Origin: Alphaproteobacteria bacterium
Lineage (GTDB): Bacteria > Pseudomonadota > Alphaproteobacteria > Rhodobacterales > Rhodobacteraceae
Direction: 5' to 3'
Assembly (NCBI GenBank): GCA_030425395.1
Contig: JAUIAS010000010.1
Location: 48,780 to 112,779 of the forward strand
Length of the DNA: 64,000 nt
In this document: in pieces, positions 10,151 to 20,167 of the stretch
How positions within the stretch are numbered: position 1 is the stretch's first letter
Layout: every line of letters begins with the position of its first letter
The notes under the pieces: generated by a model
Database searches by the model: none
Told to the model about the DNA's origin: nothing
What the model saw: the letters and a program-made list of their open reading frames with translations, nothing else
Program-made: the position numbers and the translations under genes

Positions 10151-10178
10151 AAACGAAAATGGCCGCCTTTCGGCGACC
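10151..10178 (-). terminator. Rho-independent terminator downstream of ftsZ
   Basis: On the minus strand, a 7-bp stem (10178-10172 with 10167-10161, one G.U pair) closed by a GAAA tetraloop is followed by ATTTTCGTTT. It lies 25 bases after the ftsZ stop and 168 bases before the lpxC start, so it probably separates most ftsZ transcription from lpxC. Confidence 0.75.
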
Positions 10179-10203
10179 ATCTCCACGAGGAAAGTGAGGT
10201 GCC

Positions 10204-11820
10204 TTAGTTGGCCTGACGGCGCAAGAAGGCGGGAATCTCGATTTTTTCCTGATCCGGATCTTCTTCGTTCTGATGCTGTGGAGCCGCGCCACCGGCACCG
10301 CCGCGCATCATTGGCTGCTGGCGCGCGGCTGCTTTGGGGGTGTCGCTGGCATGTCCTGTCATCCGCCCGATCAAAGACCCAAAACGCGATTTAGGTTGTG
10401 CGCTGTCGTCGGCAACGGCCTGAGGCTCAGCGGCCCGATGACCGTTTGGCTTGGCCTGTGTCGCCGCTATGTTGCGCAGACGCGCCAAAGTGTCATCGGA
10501 TGGCGTGCCCGGCAGCGGGGCCTTGGGGGCCACGAATGCCCTTTCGCTTTCCAGCGCGTCACGGGCCTCGTCTTCGGGGGTCACTGGCGTATAGGCAGGG
10601 GGCGGCAGACCGTCATCACCAACCTGTTCTTCTTCGAAGAGATCCTCACCCAGATCGGACGCGGCCATCTGTTCAACCTCGGCGGTGTCAAACAGGCTTG
10701 GCTCTTCTGCGGCTTCGCTGGTGAATTCGATCTCGGACACCACGAATTCGTCTGCGTCTTCAACCTGCGGCGCGGGTGTGTGCTCGACCGAAACGGTCTG
10801 GGTCAGCGGTGCAGACATCTTGCGACGTGGCACCGGCATGTCGAGGTTGACATCGGACGCATCAATTCCCGTCGCCACAACGGACACGCGCATGGTGCCT
10901 TCCATGTTGGTATCGAGGGTGGAACCCACGATGATGTTGGCTTCGGGATCCACCTCTTCCCGGATGCGATTGGCGGCTTCGTCCAATTCGAACAGGGTCA
11001 GATCGTGGCTACCGGTGATGTTGATCAGAACACCGCGCGCGCCTCTGAGGCTGATTTCATCCAGAAGCGGATTGGCGATGGCCTTTTCGGCGGCCTGAAT
11101 CGCGCGATCTTCACCTTCGGCTTCGCCGGTGCCCATCATTGCCTTGCCCATCTCGTCCATGACGGCGCGCACGTCGGCAAAGTCGAGGTTGATCAGACCG
11201 GGACGGACCATCAGATCGGTCACCCCCTTGACGCCCTGATACAGAACATCATCCGCCATCGAGAACGCTTCGGTAAAGGTGGTGCGCTCATTGGCGAGCC
11301 GGAAAAGATTCTGGTTCGGAATGATGATCAGCGTGTCCACAACCTTTTGCAGTGCCTCAACACCGTCCTCGGCCTGGCGCATCCGCTTGCCGCCTTCGAA
11401 CTGGAACGGCTTGGTCACGACGCCAACGGTCAGAACACCCAGCTCGCGTGCGGCTTGGGCGATGATCGGTGCGGCCCCTGTTCCAGTGCCGCCGCCCATC
11501 CCGGCGGTGATAAAGCACATGTGCGCGCCCGCAAGATGATCAACGATCTGTTCAATGCTTTCCTCGGCCGCAGCTGCGCCCACGGTTGCGCGCGCCCCGG
11601 CACCCAATCCTTCTGTCACCTTGACGCCCAACTGAATCTTGGACGGGGCCGAGCTTTGCTGGAGCGCCTGCGCGTCGGTATTGGCGACGACGAAATCGAC
11701 CCCCTCCAGCGCCTTGGCGATCATATTGTTCACAGCGTTGCCACCTGCACCACCGACACCGAACACGGTGATACGGGGTTTCAGATCATCCTGTCCGGGC
11801 ATCGAAAGGTTCAATGTCAT
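10204..11820 (-). CDS. ftsZ: Cell division protein FtsZ
   Basis: A 538-residue tubulin-like GTPase that polymerises into the Z-ring. The GTP-binding signature GGGTGTG spans residues 109-115, and the T7-loop segment [11 protein letters not shown] lies near residue 215. After the GTPase core (~residue 320) comes a long acidic, Pro/Ala-rich disordered linker of about 200 residues, and then the conserved C-terminal peptide EIPAFLRRQ that binds FtsA and other partners. Start at ATG 11820 with AGGCGGA upstream; an in-frame extension to 11880 lacks support. Unlike most dcw clusters it does not directly follow ftsA: two plus-strand genes separate them. Confidence 0.97.
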   Translation of the reverse strand: MTLNLSMPGQDDLKPRITVFGVGGAGGNAVNNMIAKALEGVDFVVANTDAQALQQSSAPSKIQLGVKVTEGLGAGARATVGAAAAEESIEQIVDHLAGAHMCFITAGMGGGTGTGAAPIIAQAARELGVLTVGVVTKPFQFEGGKRMRQAEDGVEALQKVVDTLIIIPNQNLFRLANERTTFTEAFSMADDVLYQGVKGVTDLMVRPGLINLDFADVRAVMDEMGKAMMGTGEAEGEDRAIQAAEKAIANPLLDEISLRGARGVLINITGSHDLTLFELDEAANRIREEVDPEANIIVGSTLDTNMEGTMRVSVVATGIDASDVNLDMPVPRRKMSAPLTQTVSVEHTPAPQVEDADEFVVSEIEFTSEAAEEPSLFDTAEVEQMAASDLGEDLFEEEQVGDDGLPPPAYTPVTPEDEARDALESERAFVAPKAPLPGTPSDDTLARLRNIAATQAKPNGHRAAEPQAVADDSAQPKSRFGSLIGRMTGHASDTPKAAARQQPMMRGGAGGAAPQHQNEEDPDQEKIEIPAFLRRQAN

Positions 11821-12246
11821 GTCGTAATCCGCCTGTGTTTCCCCGCACTCGCGGGTGATTTTTCTGCCTATTATCCACAAGTTTATCGTTTCACGGCGGT
11901 TTCGTCACCCAAAAAACGAAGGAAATCCCCAAGATATGGGCAATTTTTCGCACGAATCCGCGCGATTTCCGCGGCTGGCGCAGATATTGTGGATTGGACC
12001 CACGGCACACACACAAGCCGAACGGCACGACAGGCAAGCCATCGTGTCGGTTTCTCAAATTCGGGGGCCTGCTCGGCCGGATGCGGGCAACCTCTTTCCG
12101 GGTCAGCTCCTGCGCCTAGCCTAGCATCGCCCACAGAGATTGTTAATCGTTTTTTGCGTTCCGCCCGGCCTGTGCTAGAATTTTAGGAACATTATTCATT
12201 TCCGACCAAATTTTTCATTATTTTAAGCACATGATTGGAAACAGAT
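11821..12246. promoter_or_regulatory. ftsZ / LysM-peptidase divergent intergenic region with DnaA box
   Basis: A 426-bp stretch without a convincing gene between the divergent ftsZ and LysM-peptidase genes. It contains a perfect DnaA-box match TTATCCACA at 11871-11879, 51 bp upstream of the ftsZ start, a weaker 7/9 match on the other strand (TGTGGATTG, 11988-11996) and one GANTC site (GAATC near 11953). The last ~60 bases before 12247 are markedly AT-rich and probably hold the peptidase promoter. DnaA and CcrM (GANTC methylation) control ftsZ in other alphaproteobacteria; here that is inference from motifs. Confidence 0.5.
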
Positions 12247-13095
12247 ATGGCCAAACAGGTTGTTCATACCGTCAAGAAAGGTGAAACGCTTGGCAAGATT
12301 GCCAAGAAATATGGCGCGAAGGATTGGAAGTATATCTACAGCGATCCCGCCAACGCCAAGTTCCGCAAGACCCGCCCCGATCCCAACGCGATCGAACCCC
12401 GTGACAAGATCGTCATCCCCCCGACCAAGGCGATGGTCCAAGGCAAATACGCCAAGGACATGCCGCGCATGTCAATTTCTATCGACGCGGACAAGGAATT
12501 GGTCTTTGTTCAGCAGAAATGGGCCTACACTTGGGTGGAAAAACCGGGCGTCAGCAAATGGACGTCAAAGGAAAAGAAAGATTTCCACAACGCAGCCGAC
12601 AAGGCGATCTGGGCCCGCTGGAGCGGTAAATTCAAACTTACAGTTTCCGGGGCCTCGGATTTTGCCCGCGCCTACAAGGACACGGTGTTCAAGGTCAATT
12701 TCGACATCAAATATGTCTCTTCGGGCGGCCATTGGACCGTCACCGTGACAAAGGTGCCGAAAGGATCGAAATCGCCCACCTCAAGCGTCGATTGGAACGG
12801 CCAGAAGATCAAGCTTGATAGCGAAGATACCAAACTCAAGGATTTGCAGGGCACCGGCAAGAAGGACGATAAACAATCCCCCTTTGCCCATGAATTCGGG
12901 CATGCGGTTGGCAACTCCAAGCACGGACCCGCCGCGCATGGTGATGAATACAAGGCCGGGCACGCCAATTTCGCGGACAAGGAAAGCATGATGAACATCG
13001 GCAACACGCTCAAGAAGCGCCATGCCGATCATCTCATTCTCGAACTCAACAAAATGATCAAGGACACCACATGGACGGTCAAAAGCGTCGGATGA
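12247..13095 (+). CDS. LysM-domain protein with HEFGH zinc-peptidase motif, putative effector
   Basis: A 282-residue protein with no signal peptide. Residues ~5-58 form a LysM-like module (HTVKKGETLGKIAKKYG, then DWKYIYSDPANAKFRKTRP and IEPRDKIVIPP) of the type often found in cargo of contractile injection or type VI systems. The middle (~75-190) is Lys-rich and beta-like. The C-terminal part has H215-E216-F-G-H219 with a further His at 226 (HEFGHAVGNSKH), close to the metzincin pattern but with the third His one residue late. Start at ATG 12247, preceded by an AT-rich stretch. Its stop overlaps the next ATG (ATGA). Peptidase activity and secretion are inferred; no secretion apparatus is in the window. 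Confidence 0.6.
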   Translation: MAKQVVHTVKKGETLGKIAKKYGAKDWKYIYSDPANAKFRKTRPDPNAIEPRDKIVIPPTKAMVQGKYAKDMPRMSISIDADKELVFVQQKWAYTWVEKPGVSKWTSKEKKDFHNAADKAIWARWSGKFKLTVSGASDFARAYKDTVFKVNFDIKYVSSGGHWTVTVTKVPKGSKSPTSSVDWNGQKIKLDSEDTKLKDLQGTGKKDDKQSPFAHEFGHAVGNSKHGPAAHGDEYKAGHANFADKESMMNIGNTLKKRHADHLILELNKMIKDTTWTVKSVG

Positions 13096-13463
13096 TCCGC
13101 CGGCTTGTCTGCTACGCCCTTCTGGGCCTGACACCCGTTCTTGTCGTGACCACCGCAAAGGAGATTTCCGCCATGTCCGCCATTCAGGACACCGACCCCA
13201 CCAGCCTGACCTGGACCACGGCGCGCGGCCGGATGGGCGCGCCTTCGGAAACCGAGGATTTTCCGCTGATGCCGGAACTGCCCGAGTTCCGCAACGCTCT
13301 GCCCGATCTGGCCGGACCGGATGCAGTCGCATCCCGCGAAATCGTGCGCGAGGCAACGTGGCCGATCAGCGATACGCACAACCGGACGATCTGGTTTCAA
13401 AACCGCAACGATGCATGGGTTTACCTGCATCACTTCGACTGGAAGAACGATTTGGAATTCTAA
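13092..13463 (+). CDS. Small protein with N-terminal membrane/signal segment, possible immunity protein
   Basis: A 123-residue protein of unrecognised family. It starts MIRRLVCYALLGLTPVLVVTT, a positively charged hydrophobic segment fitting a signal anchor or signal peptide, followed by an acidic, proline-rich body and an aromatic C-terminus (WVYLHHFDWKNDLEF). ATG 13092 overlaps the stop of the LysM-peptidase gene by 4 bp, implying translational coupling; an in-frame ATG at 13071 would overlap by 25 bp. A small export-type protein coupled to an enzyme that may attack cell components fits an effector-immunity pair, but it could equally be an accessory or chaperone. Confidence 0.55.
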   Translation: MIRRLVCYALLGLTPVLVVTTAKEISAMSAIQDTDPTSLTWTTARGRMGAPSETEDFPLMPELPEFRNALPDLAGPDAVASREIVREATWPISDTHNRTIWFQNRNDAWVYLHHFDWKNDLEF

Positions 13464-13472
13464 CTCGGGCTT

Positions 13473-13499
13473 GCGCGGCGCGCACCTGCGCGCCCGCGC
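13473..13499. terminator. GC-rich hairpin between convergent genes
   Basis: An 11-12 bp imperfect stem (13473-13483 with 13488-13499, one bulge) and an ACCT loop occupy the 37-bp gap between the stop of the small plus-strand gene and the ftsA stop. There is no U-tract, so bidirectional termination is only suggested. Confidence 0.4.
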
Positions 13500-13500
13500 C

Positions 13501-14838
13501 TTACCAATTTTCCCGGAACCAACGCACCGCACGCCGCAAGGACCGCGCAGGATAGCTATCCACCGGCATTTCGAAGTCCCACCATTCGTCCTGCGGATGC
13601 GCTGCAAACAGCGCCAGCCCAACAGCAGAAGCAAACGCCGGCCCGGTAACCGCTTGCGGCAAACCATGCACCCGCAGCGGACGGCCCAGCCGCACCTGCT
13701 GACCCAGAATGCGACTGGCCAGCAGGTCCAGACCCGGTATCTGGCTCGCTCCACCGGTAAGCACAATCTGCTGCGAAGGCAGGTATTCAAAGCCCGCCGC
13801 ATCCAGACGCGCGCGCACCTCTTCCAGGATTTCCTCGACGCGCGGTCGCATGATCCCGATCAGTTCGGCCCGGCTGACGGTGCGCCGATCCAGTTCCCAA
13901 TCGCCGGTCTCTCCGCCGATTTCGATCATGTCGCGATCATCTATCCCGGTGGCATGAACACCGCCATAAAACGTCTTGATCCGTTCGGCGGTGGCCATCG
14001 GCACACCCAGGCCCATGGAAATATCGCCAGTGACATGATCCCCGCCCATCCGGACACTGTCGGCATAAATCATGTGCTTTTTCATAAAGATCGACACGCC
14101 GGTTGATCCACCGCCCATATCGACACAAGCCGCGCCAAGTTCCTGTTCATCCTCGACCATCGCAGAAATCCCCGCCACATAGGCGGATGATGCGATCCCG
14201 GCCAATTCCAGATCGCAACGTTTCACGCAATGAACAAGGTTCTGGATAGCTGCGGCTTCGACGGTCAGCATATGCATATCAACGGTCAGGGACTGGCCGA
14301 TCTGGCCGCGCGGATCGCTCAGACCCGATCTGTGATCGAGAGCAAAGTTGACCGGCTGCGCGTGCAGCACTTCGCGGCCAGCGCCATATTCGGGCACCTC
14401 GCACGCAGCCAGAACCCGCGCGATATCCTGTTCGCTGACGGTCTGCCCATTTGTTTCGATCTGTGCATCCAGCCCATAGGATCGCGGGCGCGCCCCGGAA
14501 AAGGATGCAATCACATGATCGACGCGCACATTGGCCATCTTTTGTGCGGCCTGCACCGCCGTGCGAATGGCCCGTTCGGTTTCCTGCATGGCTGTGATTT
14601 CGCCGAATTGCACACCACGCGACCGCGTCGTCGCGGCCCCCACGACCCGAAACCCGGATTGTCCCGCCAGCGATCCGATTTCGCCATCCTCGCCGCTGGG
14701 GGTGCTGCCATCGAAACGCAACACAAGACACGCGGTCTTGGAACTGCCCACATCAAGGATCGCCACGACCCCACGCTGCAAAGCCTGCTTGCGCATCTGC
14801 CGCATTGCGCGCTGCGCCTGATACAAATCAGCCATCAT
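13501..14838 (-). CDS. ftsA: Cell division protein FtsA
   Basis: A 445-residue actin-like ATPase that tethers FtsZ filaments to the membrane. The phosphate-1 motif is AILDVGSSKTACLVL near residue 25, and phosphate-2 is CVDMGGGSTGVSIF. The C-terminal adenosine motif is IVLTGGASQIPGL. The protein ends in a basic/aromatic helix (SLRRAVRWFRENW) resembling the family's membrane-targeting tail. Two adjacent ATGs (14838, 14835) are both plausible starts; they lie 2-5 bases after the ftsQ stop. Its normal partner ftsZ lies 1.7 kb further on, beyond the inserted plus-strand gene pair. Confidence 0.95.
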   Translation of the reverse strand: MMADLYQAQRAMRQMRKQALQRGVVAILDVGSSKTACLVLRFDGSTPSGEDGEIGSLAGQSGFRVVGAATTRSRGVQFGEITAMQETERAIRTAVQAAQKMANVRVDHVIASFSGARPRSYGLDAQIETNGQTVSEQDIARVLAACEVPEYGAGREVLHAQPVNFALDHRSGLSDPRGQIGQSLTVDMHMLTVEAAAIQNLVHCVKRCDLELAGIASSAYVAGISAMVEDEQELGAACVDMGGGSTGVSIFMKKHMIYADSVRMGGDHVTGDISMGLGVPMATAERIKTFYGGVHATGIDDRDMIEIGGETGDWELDRRTVSRAELIGIMRPRVEEILEEVRARLDAAGFEYLPSQQIVLTGGASQIPGLDLLASRILGQQVRLGRPLRVHGLPQAVTGPAFASAVGLALFAAHPQDEWWDFEMPVDSYPARSLRRAVRWFRENW

Positions 14839-14840
14839 CG

Positions 14841-15710
14841 TCACTGCCCGCCCGTTGTTAACTGTTTTATCTGCCACCAGGATTCAAGAGCCGCCTGCGA
14901 CATCCGCAACGTGGGCCTCTGACCCAGCCGCATGTCCACCTGCGCGACATCCCGTTCCAACATTTCATAAGCATCGCTCAACGTCAGAACCCGTTCGAGC
15001 GCCTGCACCGGATTGTCTTCCGGCAGCAGGATCTTTTGATCTCGGTCAAGCACCAGATCCCATCGACGTTGACCCACGCGCACCAATCCGCGCACCCGGT
15101 CACGCAACGGCTCTGCCGCCGCAAGAACCGCCATCGCCTGCTGCACATGCAACTCGGCCCCGTCGCCCGCAATCAGCGGTAGGTCGGGCCGATCGCTGCG
15201 CGCCTCAAGAAAGCTGACATGCGCGCCGGTTTCATCCAGCAATTCGATCCCATCGCGGGTTCGCCAAACAAGAAACGGCACCCGTTCCGTGACATCCACC
15301 TCAAGCACGCCACCGGGCCGGATGCGGACCGACGCGTCCTTGACCGGGTCCAGACCCACGACCGTGTCGCGTATCGCAGCCAGATCCAGATCGAAGGAAC
15401 TGATCGGAAAATCCAGAGGCACCACTTCGCGAATGTCCTGCGACACCGACCGCCCTGCCCCGTCAATGGCCATCATGTTGACCATGAATTCGGGCCGCTC
15501 CTGAACCGACCGGACAATACCGTCAATCGCCAGATTGAAACCGTCCCGTCGGTCTTCGTCCGCCATGTAAGCTGACACCAAACCGAACACGACGGCAAAG
15601 GGCACGCCCGCACGCAGAAACAACCGCACCCCCGGCGTGAGCAGCCAACGCTGTATCCGGTAGCTCAACCGCGACGGCGCGGGATCAGAGGCCCGGCCTA
15701 GCGGTCGCAT
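14841..15710 (-). CDS. ftsQ: Cell division protein FtsQ
   Basis: A 289-residue bitopic divisome protein. A cytoplasmic Arg-rich tail is followed by one transmembrane segment ([20 protein letters not shown], residues ~36-55) and then the POTRA domain ([32 protein letters not shown]), and the FtsQ-specific beta domain. Start at ATG 15710 because GGAGG lies 8 bases upstream; this makes a 13-bp overlap with ddl. The longer in-frame start at 15731 has no such site. Confidence 0.93.
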   Translation of the reverse strand: MRPLGRASDPAPSRLSYRIQRWLLTPGVRLFLRAGVPFAVVFGLVSAYMADEDRRDGFNLAIDGIVRSVQERPEFMVNMMAIDGAGRSVSQDIREVVPLDFPISSFDLDLAAIRDTVVGLDPVKDASVRIRPGGVLEVDVTERVPFLVWRTRDGIELLDETGAHVSFLEARSDRPDLPLIAGDGAELHVQQAMAVLAAAEPLRDRVRGLVRVGQRRWDLVLDRDQKILLPEDNPVQALERVLTLSDAYEMLERDVAQVDMRLGQRPTLRMSQAALESWWQIKQLTTGGQ

Positions 15711-16618
15711 GAGGCATCCTCCACCATCCAACGGCAGAACGCACCAAAGGAAATGCCCGCATGTCCGGCCTGTTCGGGGCTCAGCGATGTGGGCGTCATG
15801 CCCGGCTGAGTATTGGTTTCCAGCAGGATCAGACCATCGGTTCCGCGCGCCTCATCCCAACGGAAATCAGTGCGGCTCACACCCCGGCAGCCCAACGCGT
15901 CATGCGCCCGAAGCGCATACTCACGGCACAGTGCAGAAATTTCTTCGGGAATATCGGCCGGGCAGACATGATGCGATCCGCCTGCGGAGTATTTCGCGTG
16001 ATAATCATACCAGCCATCCGTGACGATATCCGTCACCGACAAGGCCCGATCCCCCATCACCGTGGTGGTCAGCTCACGCCCCGGCGCGTAGGTCTCCACC
16101 ATTAGCTTCCGTGGCAAATCAGGCGACAACACCGGTGGCCCGTTCGCGGCCGCAGTCACGATATAGACGCCAACCGACGACCCTTCGTTGCTGGGCTTGA
16201 CGACATAGGGCGGTGCCATGACATGCGCGGCTTCAATCTCGGCTCTGGTGGCGACAACGCTGTCCACAACCGGCAAGCCAACCGCGCGATAGACGTCCTT
16301 GGTGCGCTCCTTGTCCATCGCAAGGGCGGAAGCCAGAACCCCGGAATGCGTATATGGCAGGCGCAGCCATTCAAGAATACCCTGCACGCAACCGTCTTCT
16401 CCCCAACGGCCATGCAGCGCGTTGAACACGACATCGGGCGATACAGCCCGCAAGCGGTCCACAAGATCGGGACCGGCATCAATATCAATGACTTCGAATC
16501 CTTCGCTCCGAAGGGCGGCGGCGCACTCACGCCCAGAGGACAGGGACACCTCTCGCTCGGCCGAGGGGCCACCCATCAGAACCGCCACGACGGGGCCGAT
16601 ACCGCTCGACTGACCCAC
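15698..16618 (-). CDS. ddl: D-alanine--D-alanine ligase
   Basis: A 306-residue ATP-grasp ligase that makes D-Ala-D-Ala for peptidoglycan precursors. N-terminal [15 protein letters not shown] matches the family's first signature, [16 protein letters not shown] is the ATP-binding segment, and [20 protein letters not shown] carries the Mg ligands and C-terminal signature (family: ...ExNTxPGMTxxSLxPxxA). GTG start at 16618 with TGAGG 7 bases upstream. Its 3' end overlaps ftsQ. A 96-bp gap separates it from murB. Confidence 0.95.
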   Translation of the reverse strand: MGQSSGIGPVVAVLMGGPSAEREVSLSSGRECAAALRSEGFEVIDIDAGPDLVDRLRAVSPDVVFNALHGRWGEDGCVQGILEWLRLPYTHSGVLASALAMDKERTKDVYRAVGLPVVDSVVATRAEIEAAHVMAPPYVVKPSNEGSSVGVYIVTAAANGPPVLSPDLPRKLMVETYAPGRELTTTVMGDRALSVTDIVTDGWYDYHAKYSAGGSHHVCPADIPEEISALCREYALRAHDALGCRGVSRTDFRWDEARGTDGLILLETNTQPGMTPTSLSPEQAGHAGISFGAFCRWMVEDASCDR

Positions 16619-16714
16619 GTGTGCCTCAAATATCCGGACCGTTGACGGCCCTTGTTTCTTGCGGGTCCGCCGATCTGTCGCGACGCTTGGTGACCCATAC
16701 TGTTCGATATGTTG

Positions 16715-17644
16715 TCAGGGTGCCGGTTCGCCGACACGCATGATTTCCCATTCTAGCGTGATGCCGCTTGAATCGTAAACCTTTTTTCGCACCAATTCGC
16801 CCAATCCTTCGAGATCGGCCGCACTGGCATCACCGGTGTTGATCAGGAAATTACTGTGCTTTTCGCTCATTTGCGCACCGCCCAGCTTGGCCCCGCGCAA
16901 CCCCGCATCGTCAATCAGCTTCCACGCCTTGAGATCATGCACATCGTCCGCCTGCCCCGTCGAACTGAAGCCCGCGGGATTGCGAAACGTAGATCCGGCG
17001 CTTCGGTCGCGGGTCGGTTGCGTCTTGTCGCGACGCGCCAGTTGATCCTCCATCCGCCGCGCCAAGGCCTCGGGATCGCCGGGACGCGCGGCAAACGTGG
17101 CCGACACCAGAACAGTCCCCGCAGCAAGCTCCGAGTGGCGATAGGAAAACTTGAACTCTTCAGGCCGCAAAGTGATCAGATCCCCCTGCCGGGTAATCGC
17201 CTGCGCACAGACCAGGTGATCGGCGACATAGCTGCCATAACATCCCGCGTTCATGCGCACAGCCCCGCCAATAGCCCCCGGGATCGTGCGCAAAAAGGTG
17301 AGATCAAGCCCCGCCTCCGCCGCCCGGCGCGCCACATGCGCATCCAACGCCGCCGCCCCGGCAATCACCTGACCGCCCTCAACGGCGATGGAATTGAACC
17401 CCCGACCAAGACGGATCACCACACCCCTTATCCCACCATCGCGGACAATCAGGTTGGACCCCACGCCCATACAGAAAACCGGGACTTCCGGGTCCAGGCG
17501 ATACAGAAAATCCGCCAGATCCTGCGGGTCTGCGGGCTGAAACAACCAATCCGCCGGTCCACCAACGCGCAACCAGGTCAAGCCCGACAAATCGCGCAAC
17601 GGCGTCAACGCCCCACGCACCTCTGGCATGTCATCCATGGTCAT
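16715..17644 (-). CDS. murB: UDP-N-acetylenolpyruvoylglucosamine reductase MurB
   Basis: A 309-residue FAD enzyme reducing enolpyruvyl-UDP-GlcNAc to UDP-MurNAc. Visible are [16 protein letters not shown] (FAD-binding start), [20 protein letters not shown], the [16 protein letters not shown] block, SAGSTFRNP (catalytic Ser region) and the C-terminal [18 protein letters not shown]. The open frame runs 432 bases further upstream, but the true start is ATG 17644, which overlaps the stop of the preceding small membrane-protein gene by 4 bp. Confidence 0.95.
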   Translation of the reverse strand: MTMDDMPEVRGALTPLRDLSGLTWLRVGGPADWLFQPADPQDLADFLYRLDPEVPVFCMGVGSNLIVRDGGIRGVVIRLGRGFNSIAVEGGQVIAGAAALDAHVARRAAEAGLDLTFLRTIPGAIGGAVRMNAGCYGSYVADHLVCAQAITRQGDLITLRPEEFKFSYRHSELAAGTVLVSATFAARPGDPEALARRMEDQLARRDKTQPTRDRSAGSTFRNPAGFSSTGQADDVHDLKAWKLIDDAGLRGAKLGGAQMSEKHSNFLINTGDASAADLEGLGELVRKKVYDSSGITLEWEIMRVGEPAP

Positions 17645-17913
17645 CGCGCCGCCGGGACCTTCATTCGCAACACAGCGCCCCCCATTCCCAGAACCATCCC
17701 CACAATAACCGGCAACAAGACAAGCGCCGCCACGATCACATACCCGATCCCGTCCCAGCCCTGCTGTTGCTGCCCCGCAAAAATGCTCAGCCCAAACGCC
17801 ACCAAACCGACAAACCACACCCCACCCAAAACGCGCCACTTGCGCGCCACTGTCAGGCGAAATCCGGCAAAACCACCCACGAACAGACAAACAAGAGGAA
17901 CGAGATAAACCAT
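17641..17913 (-). CDS. Small three-helix membrane protein between DUF2484 gene and murB
   Basis: A 90-residue protein made almost entirely of three hydrophobic segments (residues ~2-20, 28-47, 55-80) separated by a basic turn (RLTVARKWR) and a polar QQQQGWDG loop. The stop overlaps murB's ATG by 4 bp, so it is almost certainly translated with murB. No family was recognised. The position in the dcw cluster suggests an envelope or division-linked role. Confidence 0.7.
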   Translation of the reverse strand: MVYLVPLVCLFVGGFAGFRLTVARKWRVLGGVWFVGLVAFGLSIFAGQQQQGWDGIGYVIVAALVLLPVIVGMVLGMGGAVLRMKVPAAR

Positions 17914-17954
17914 AAACCCAGCCTACCAGCCGCGGGACTGATTGCGAAGCCCGC

Positions 17955-18215
17955 TCACCTCGGCCCGCCCAACAATCTCCGCCGCAGCCATTTGACCGCG
18001 TAAAACGCAGGCCAGCGCAACACCGACAATACCGCAAGAGAAACGCCAAAACCAACGAACACGCCGTTCTCGGCAAATACCCAAATCAACATCGGAACCG
18101 CCAGGGCAATCAACACGTAGGCTCGACGCCAATGGTTGTCGCGACTGGGAACCACGCCCAGAACAGACGCCAAAAGTGCCCAACACGCAGCAACAACAAG
18201 CGATGTCGTCAACAT
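17955..18215 (-). CDS. DUF2484 family membrane protein
   Basis: An 86-residue protein with two to three hydrophobic helices ([56 protein letters not shown]) and a basic C-terminus ([13 protein letters not shown]), matching the DUF2484 pattern found between murC and murB in Rhodobacterales. Start at ATG 18215 because GGAGGGG lies 6 bases upstream; the open frame extends to 18452 but would read through a dispersed repeat. Function unknown; the conserved cluster position is the main clue. Confidence 0.8.
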   Translation of the reverse strand: MLTTSLVVAACWALLASVLGVVPSRDNHWRRAYVLIALAVPMLIWVFAENGVFVGFGVSLAVLSVLRWPAFYAVKWLRRRLLGGPR

Positions 18216-18769
18216 GACGCCCCTCCACCAATCTCGCGCTTCCGTTACCGGCCAACCTGCCTCAGCACAAGCCACCACGCACCCCGCCACTGCGCGCCCC
18301 CTCTTGCCGGCAGGGTCAATAGGGGCCGCTGCCCCTCCGCCAGAGCCCTTCTTGCCAGACGTAGCCAAACGCTCAAGGTTCATACAAACCTGCTTCTTTC
18401 TCGTTCCCAATACCCCCGCCGGAGGCACCGCGACGTGCGAAGCACGGCGCAAAACCAGTATGCGCCGCAGGCGCTCAATGCGATGAAAACAACATCAACA
18501 TGGCCTGATATGCAGCGTAAATAGAAAATGAATTCTTGATGACTTTTGCCGTGTGCTCTGAAATCTCAGGCACCTCTTGCAAGACAGTCTTGGCCGCCTG
18601 ATAGGCGCAAAGTAATCTGCCTCCTGCGCGAACAATCACATTTTTCCGTTCTTCTTTGCCGACCCTCAACGCTGCAAACCATTTGGTGTTTGCCTTGGTG
18701 GTTTTACGCCGTGCGACCGCCTTGCCCTCCTTGCCTGCGGGTGTCGAAAATCCGCAAGACGACCAGCCC
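18216..18769 (-). other. murC-DUF2484 intergenic region, no confident gene
   Basis: 554 bp containing repeat copy 2 and a lower-GC part (18480-18720). A minus-strand frame ends at 18475 inside the repeat and encodes ~65-80 residues (ending TAKVIKNSFSIYAAYQAMLMLFSSH). It has no ATG outside murC and no clear ribosome site; only a weak TTG start is available. It may be a decayed gene or a real short protein and is left uncalled. Confidence 0.4.
18391..18480 (-). repeat. Dispersed intergenic repeat, copy 2 (long form)
   Basis: About 90 bp in minus orientation relative to copy 3. It holds the core GCCTCCGGCGGGGGTATTGG-GAACGAGAAAG plus the GC-rich arm. The arm keeps the pattern of copies 3 and 4 with compensatory-looking changes (CGTGCGAAGCACGG for CGCGCGAAGCGCGG), so the hairpin is preserved. 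It also has the GCGCCGCAGGCGC element. It lies in the murC-DUF2484 gap. Confidence 0.75.
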
Positions 18770-20167
18770 CTATTTGCCCAGCCGTGCGGGCAGGTTGTGC
18801 GCCCATTGGCTGATCGTCCCGGCACCAAGGCAGACAACCATATCGCCGGGTTCAGTGGTCTCGCGGACCATCGCTTCTAGATCATCTTCAGTGCTCAGCG
18901 CGCGGGCGTTACGATGGCCGTGGCGTACGAGGCCCGCAACCAGATCATCGCGGCTGGCACCGGGAATAGGAGCTTCGCCTGCGGCATAGACCTCTCCGAT
19001 GCCGACGACATCGGCTTCGTTGAAGCAGGCGCAGAAATCTTCGAACAGGCTCGACAAGCGGGTAAAGCGATGCGGCTGGTGCACGGCGATCACCCGGCCT
19101 TCGGTGGCCTGCCTTGCGGCTTCGAGAACGGCCGCGATTTCGACGGGGTGGTGGCCGTAATCATCAATGATGGTCACGCCGCCCACTTCGCCGACCTTGG
19201 TAAAACGACGGTTCACCCCACCAAACGCCGCCAGCGCACTGCGAATTTCCTCGCCGCTCATGCCAAGGTGACGCGCCACGGCAATCGCGCTGAGCGCGTT
19301 GGACACGTTGTGATCGCCCGGCATGGGCAGGGTCAGGCCGTCGATGCGTTCACCGGAAACCTGAAACAGAACGTCGAAATGGGCGATACCCTTGATATAG
19401 TGCAGATTTACCGCACGCACGTCGGCCTGGGCATTAAAGCCATATGTTGTTACCCGCCTGTCGGTGATCCGACCGACAAGCGCCTGAACCTCGGCGTGAT
19501 CGGTGCAACAGACCGCCAGCCCATAGAAAGGGATGCCCGACACAAAGTCATAAAACCCCTGACGCAGGTTTTCGATGGACCCCCAGTGTTCCATGTGTTC
19601 GGGATCGATATTTGTCACAATGGCAATGGTGGCGGGCAGACGGTTGAAGGTGCCATCGCTTTCATCGGCTTCTACCACCATCCATTCGCCCAGCCCCACG
19701 CGGGCGTTTGACCCGTAGGCATGGATGATCCCGCCGTTGACCACAGTGGGGTCGAACCTGCCCGCATCCAGCAATGTGGCAACCATGGTCGTGGTCGTGG
19801 TCTTGCCGTGGGTTCCCGCGACGGCAATGTTGGATTTCAAGCGCATCAGCTCGGCCAGCATTTCGGCGCGCCGCACCACGGGCAATCCGCGCCTGCGCGC
19901 CTCGTCAAGTTCGGGATTGCCGGGCTTGATTGCAGAGGAAATGACGACAACCTGCGCATGTTCAAGGTTCTCGGCCGTCTGACCCTCAAAAATCAGGGCA
20001 CCGAGGTCTTCCAGCCGATGGGTGATCTTGGACCGTTTGAGATCCGATCCCTGAACGACATATCCGTGATTGAGCAGAACCTCGGCAATGCCCGACATGC
20101 CGATCCCGCCAATACCAACGAAATGGATCGGCCCCACGTCACCGGGAAGTTTGGTTGCAGCGTTCAT
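18770..20167 (-). CDS. murC: UDP-N-acetylmuramate--L-alanine ligase MurC
   Basis: A 465-residue Mur ligase that adds L-Ala to UDP-MurNAc. N-terminal Rossmann motif [21 protein letters not shown]-loop [20 protein letters not shown] (~residue 110); substrate and Lys region ADESDGTF; C-terminal domain with [17 protein letters not shown]. The start ATG overlaps the murG stop by 4 bp, so it is translationally coupled. The C-terminus is followed by a 554-bp gap before the next gene of the cluster. Confidence 0.97.
   Translation of the reverse strand: MNAATKLPGDVGPIHFVGIGGIGMSGIAEVLLNHGYVVQGSDLKRSKITHRLEDLGALIFEGQTAENLEHAQVVVISSAIKPGNPELDEARRRGLPVVRRAEMLAELMRLKSNIAVAGTHGKTTTTTMVATLLDAGRFDPTVVNGGIIHAYGSNARVGLGEWMVVEADESDGTFNRLPATIAIVTNIDPEHMEHWGSIENLRQGFYDFVSGIPFYGLAVCCTDHAEVQALVGRITDRRVTTYGFNAQADVRAVNLHYIKGIAHFDVLFQVSGERIDGLTLPMPGDHNVSNALSAIAVARHLGMSGEEIRSALAAFGGVNRRFTKVGEVGGVTIIDDYGHHPVEIAAVLEAARQATEGRVIAVHQPHRFTRLSSLFEDFCACFNEADVVGIGEVYAAGEAPIPGASRDDLVAGLVRHGHRNARALSTEDDLEAMVRETTEPGDMVVCLGAGTISQWAHNLPARLGK

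Noticed and set aside
10273..12186. 637-codon plus-strand open frame opposite ftsZ
   Set aside because: Antisense to a certain gene, no domain, no ribosome site; GC-driven shadow frame.
18475..18837. 120-codon minus frame overlapping the murC 3' end
   Set aside because: Its only ATG lies inside murC in another frame, there is no ribosome site near a later start, and its stop is supplied by a dispersed repeat. Kept only as a low-confidence remark.
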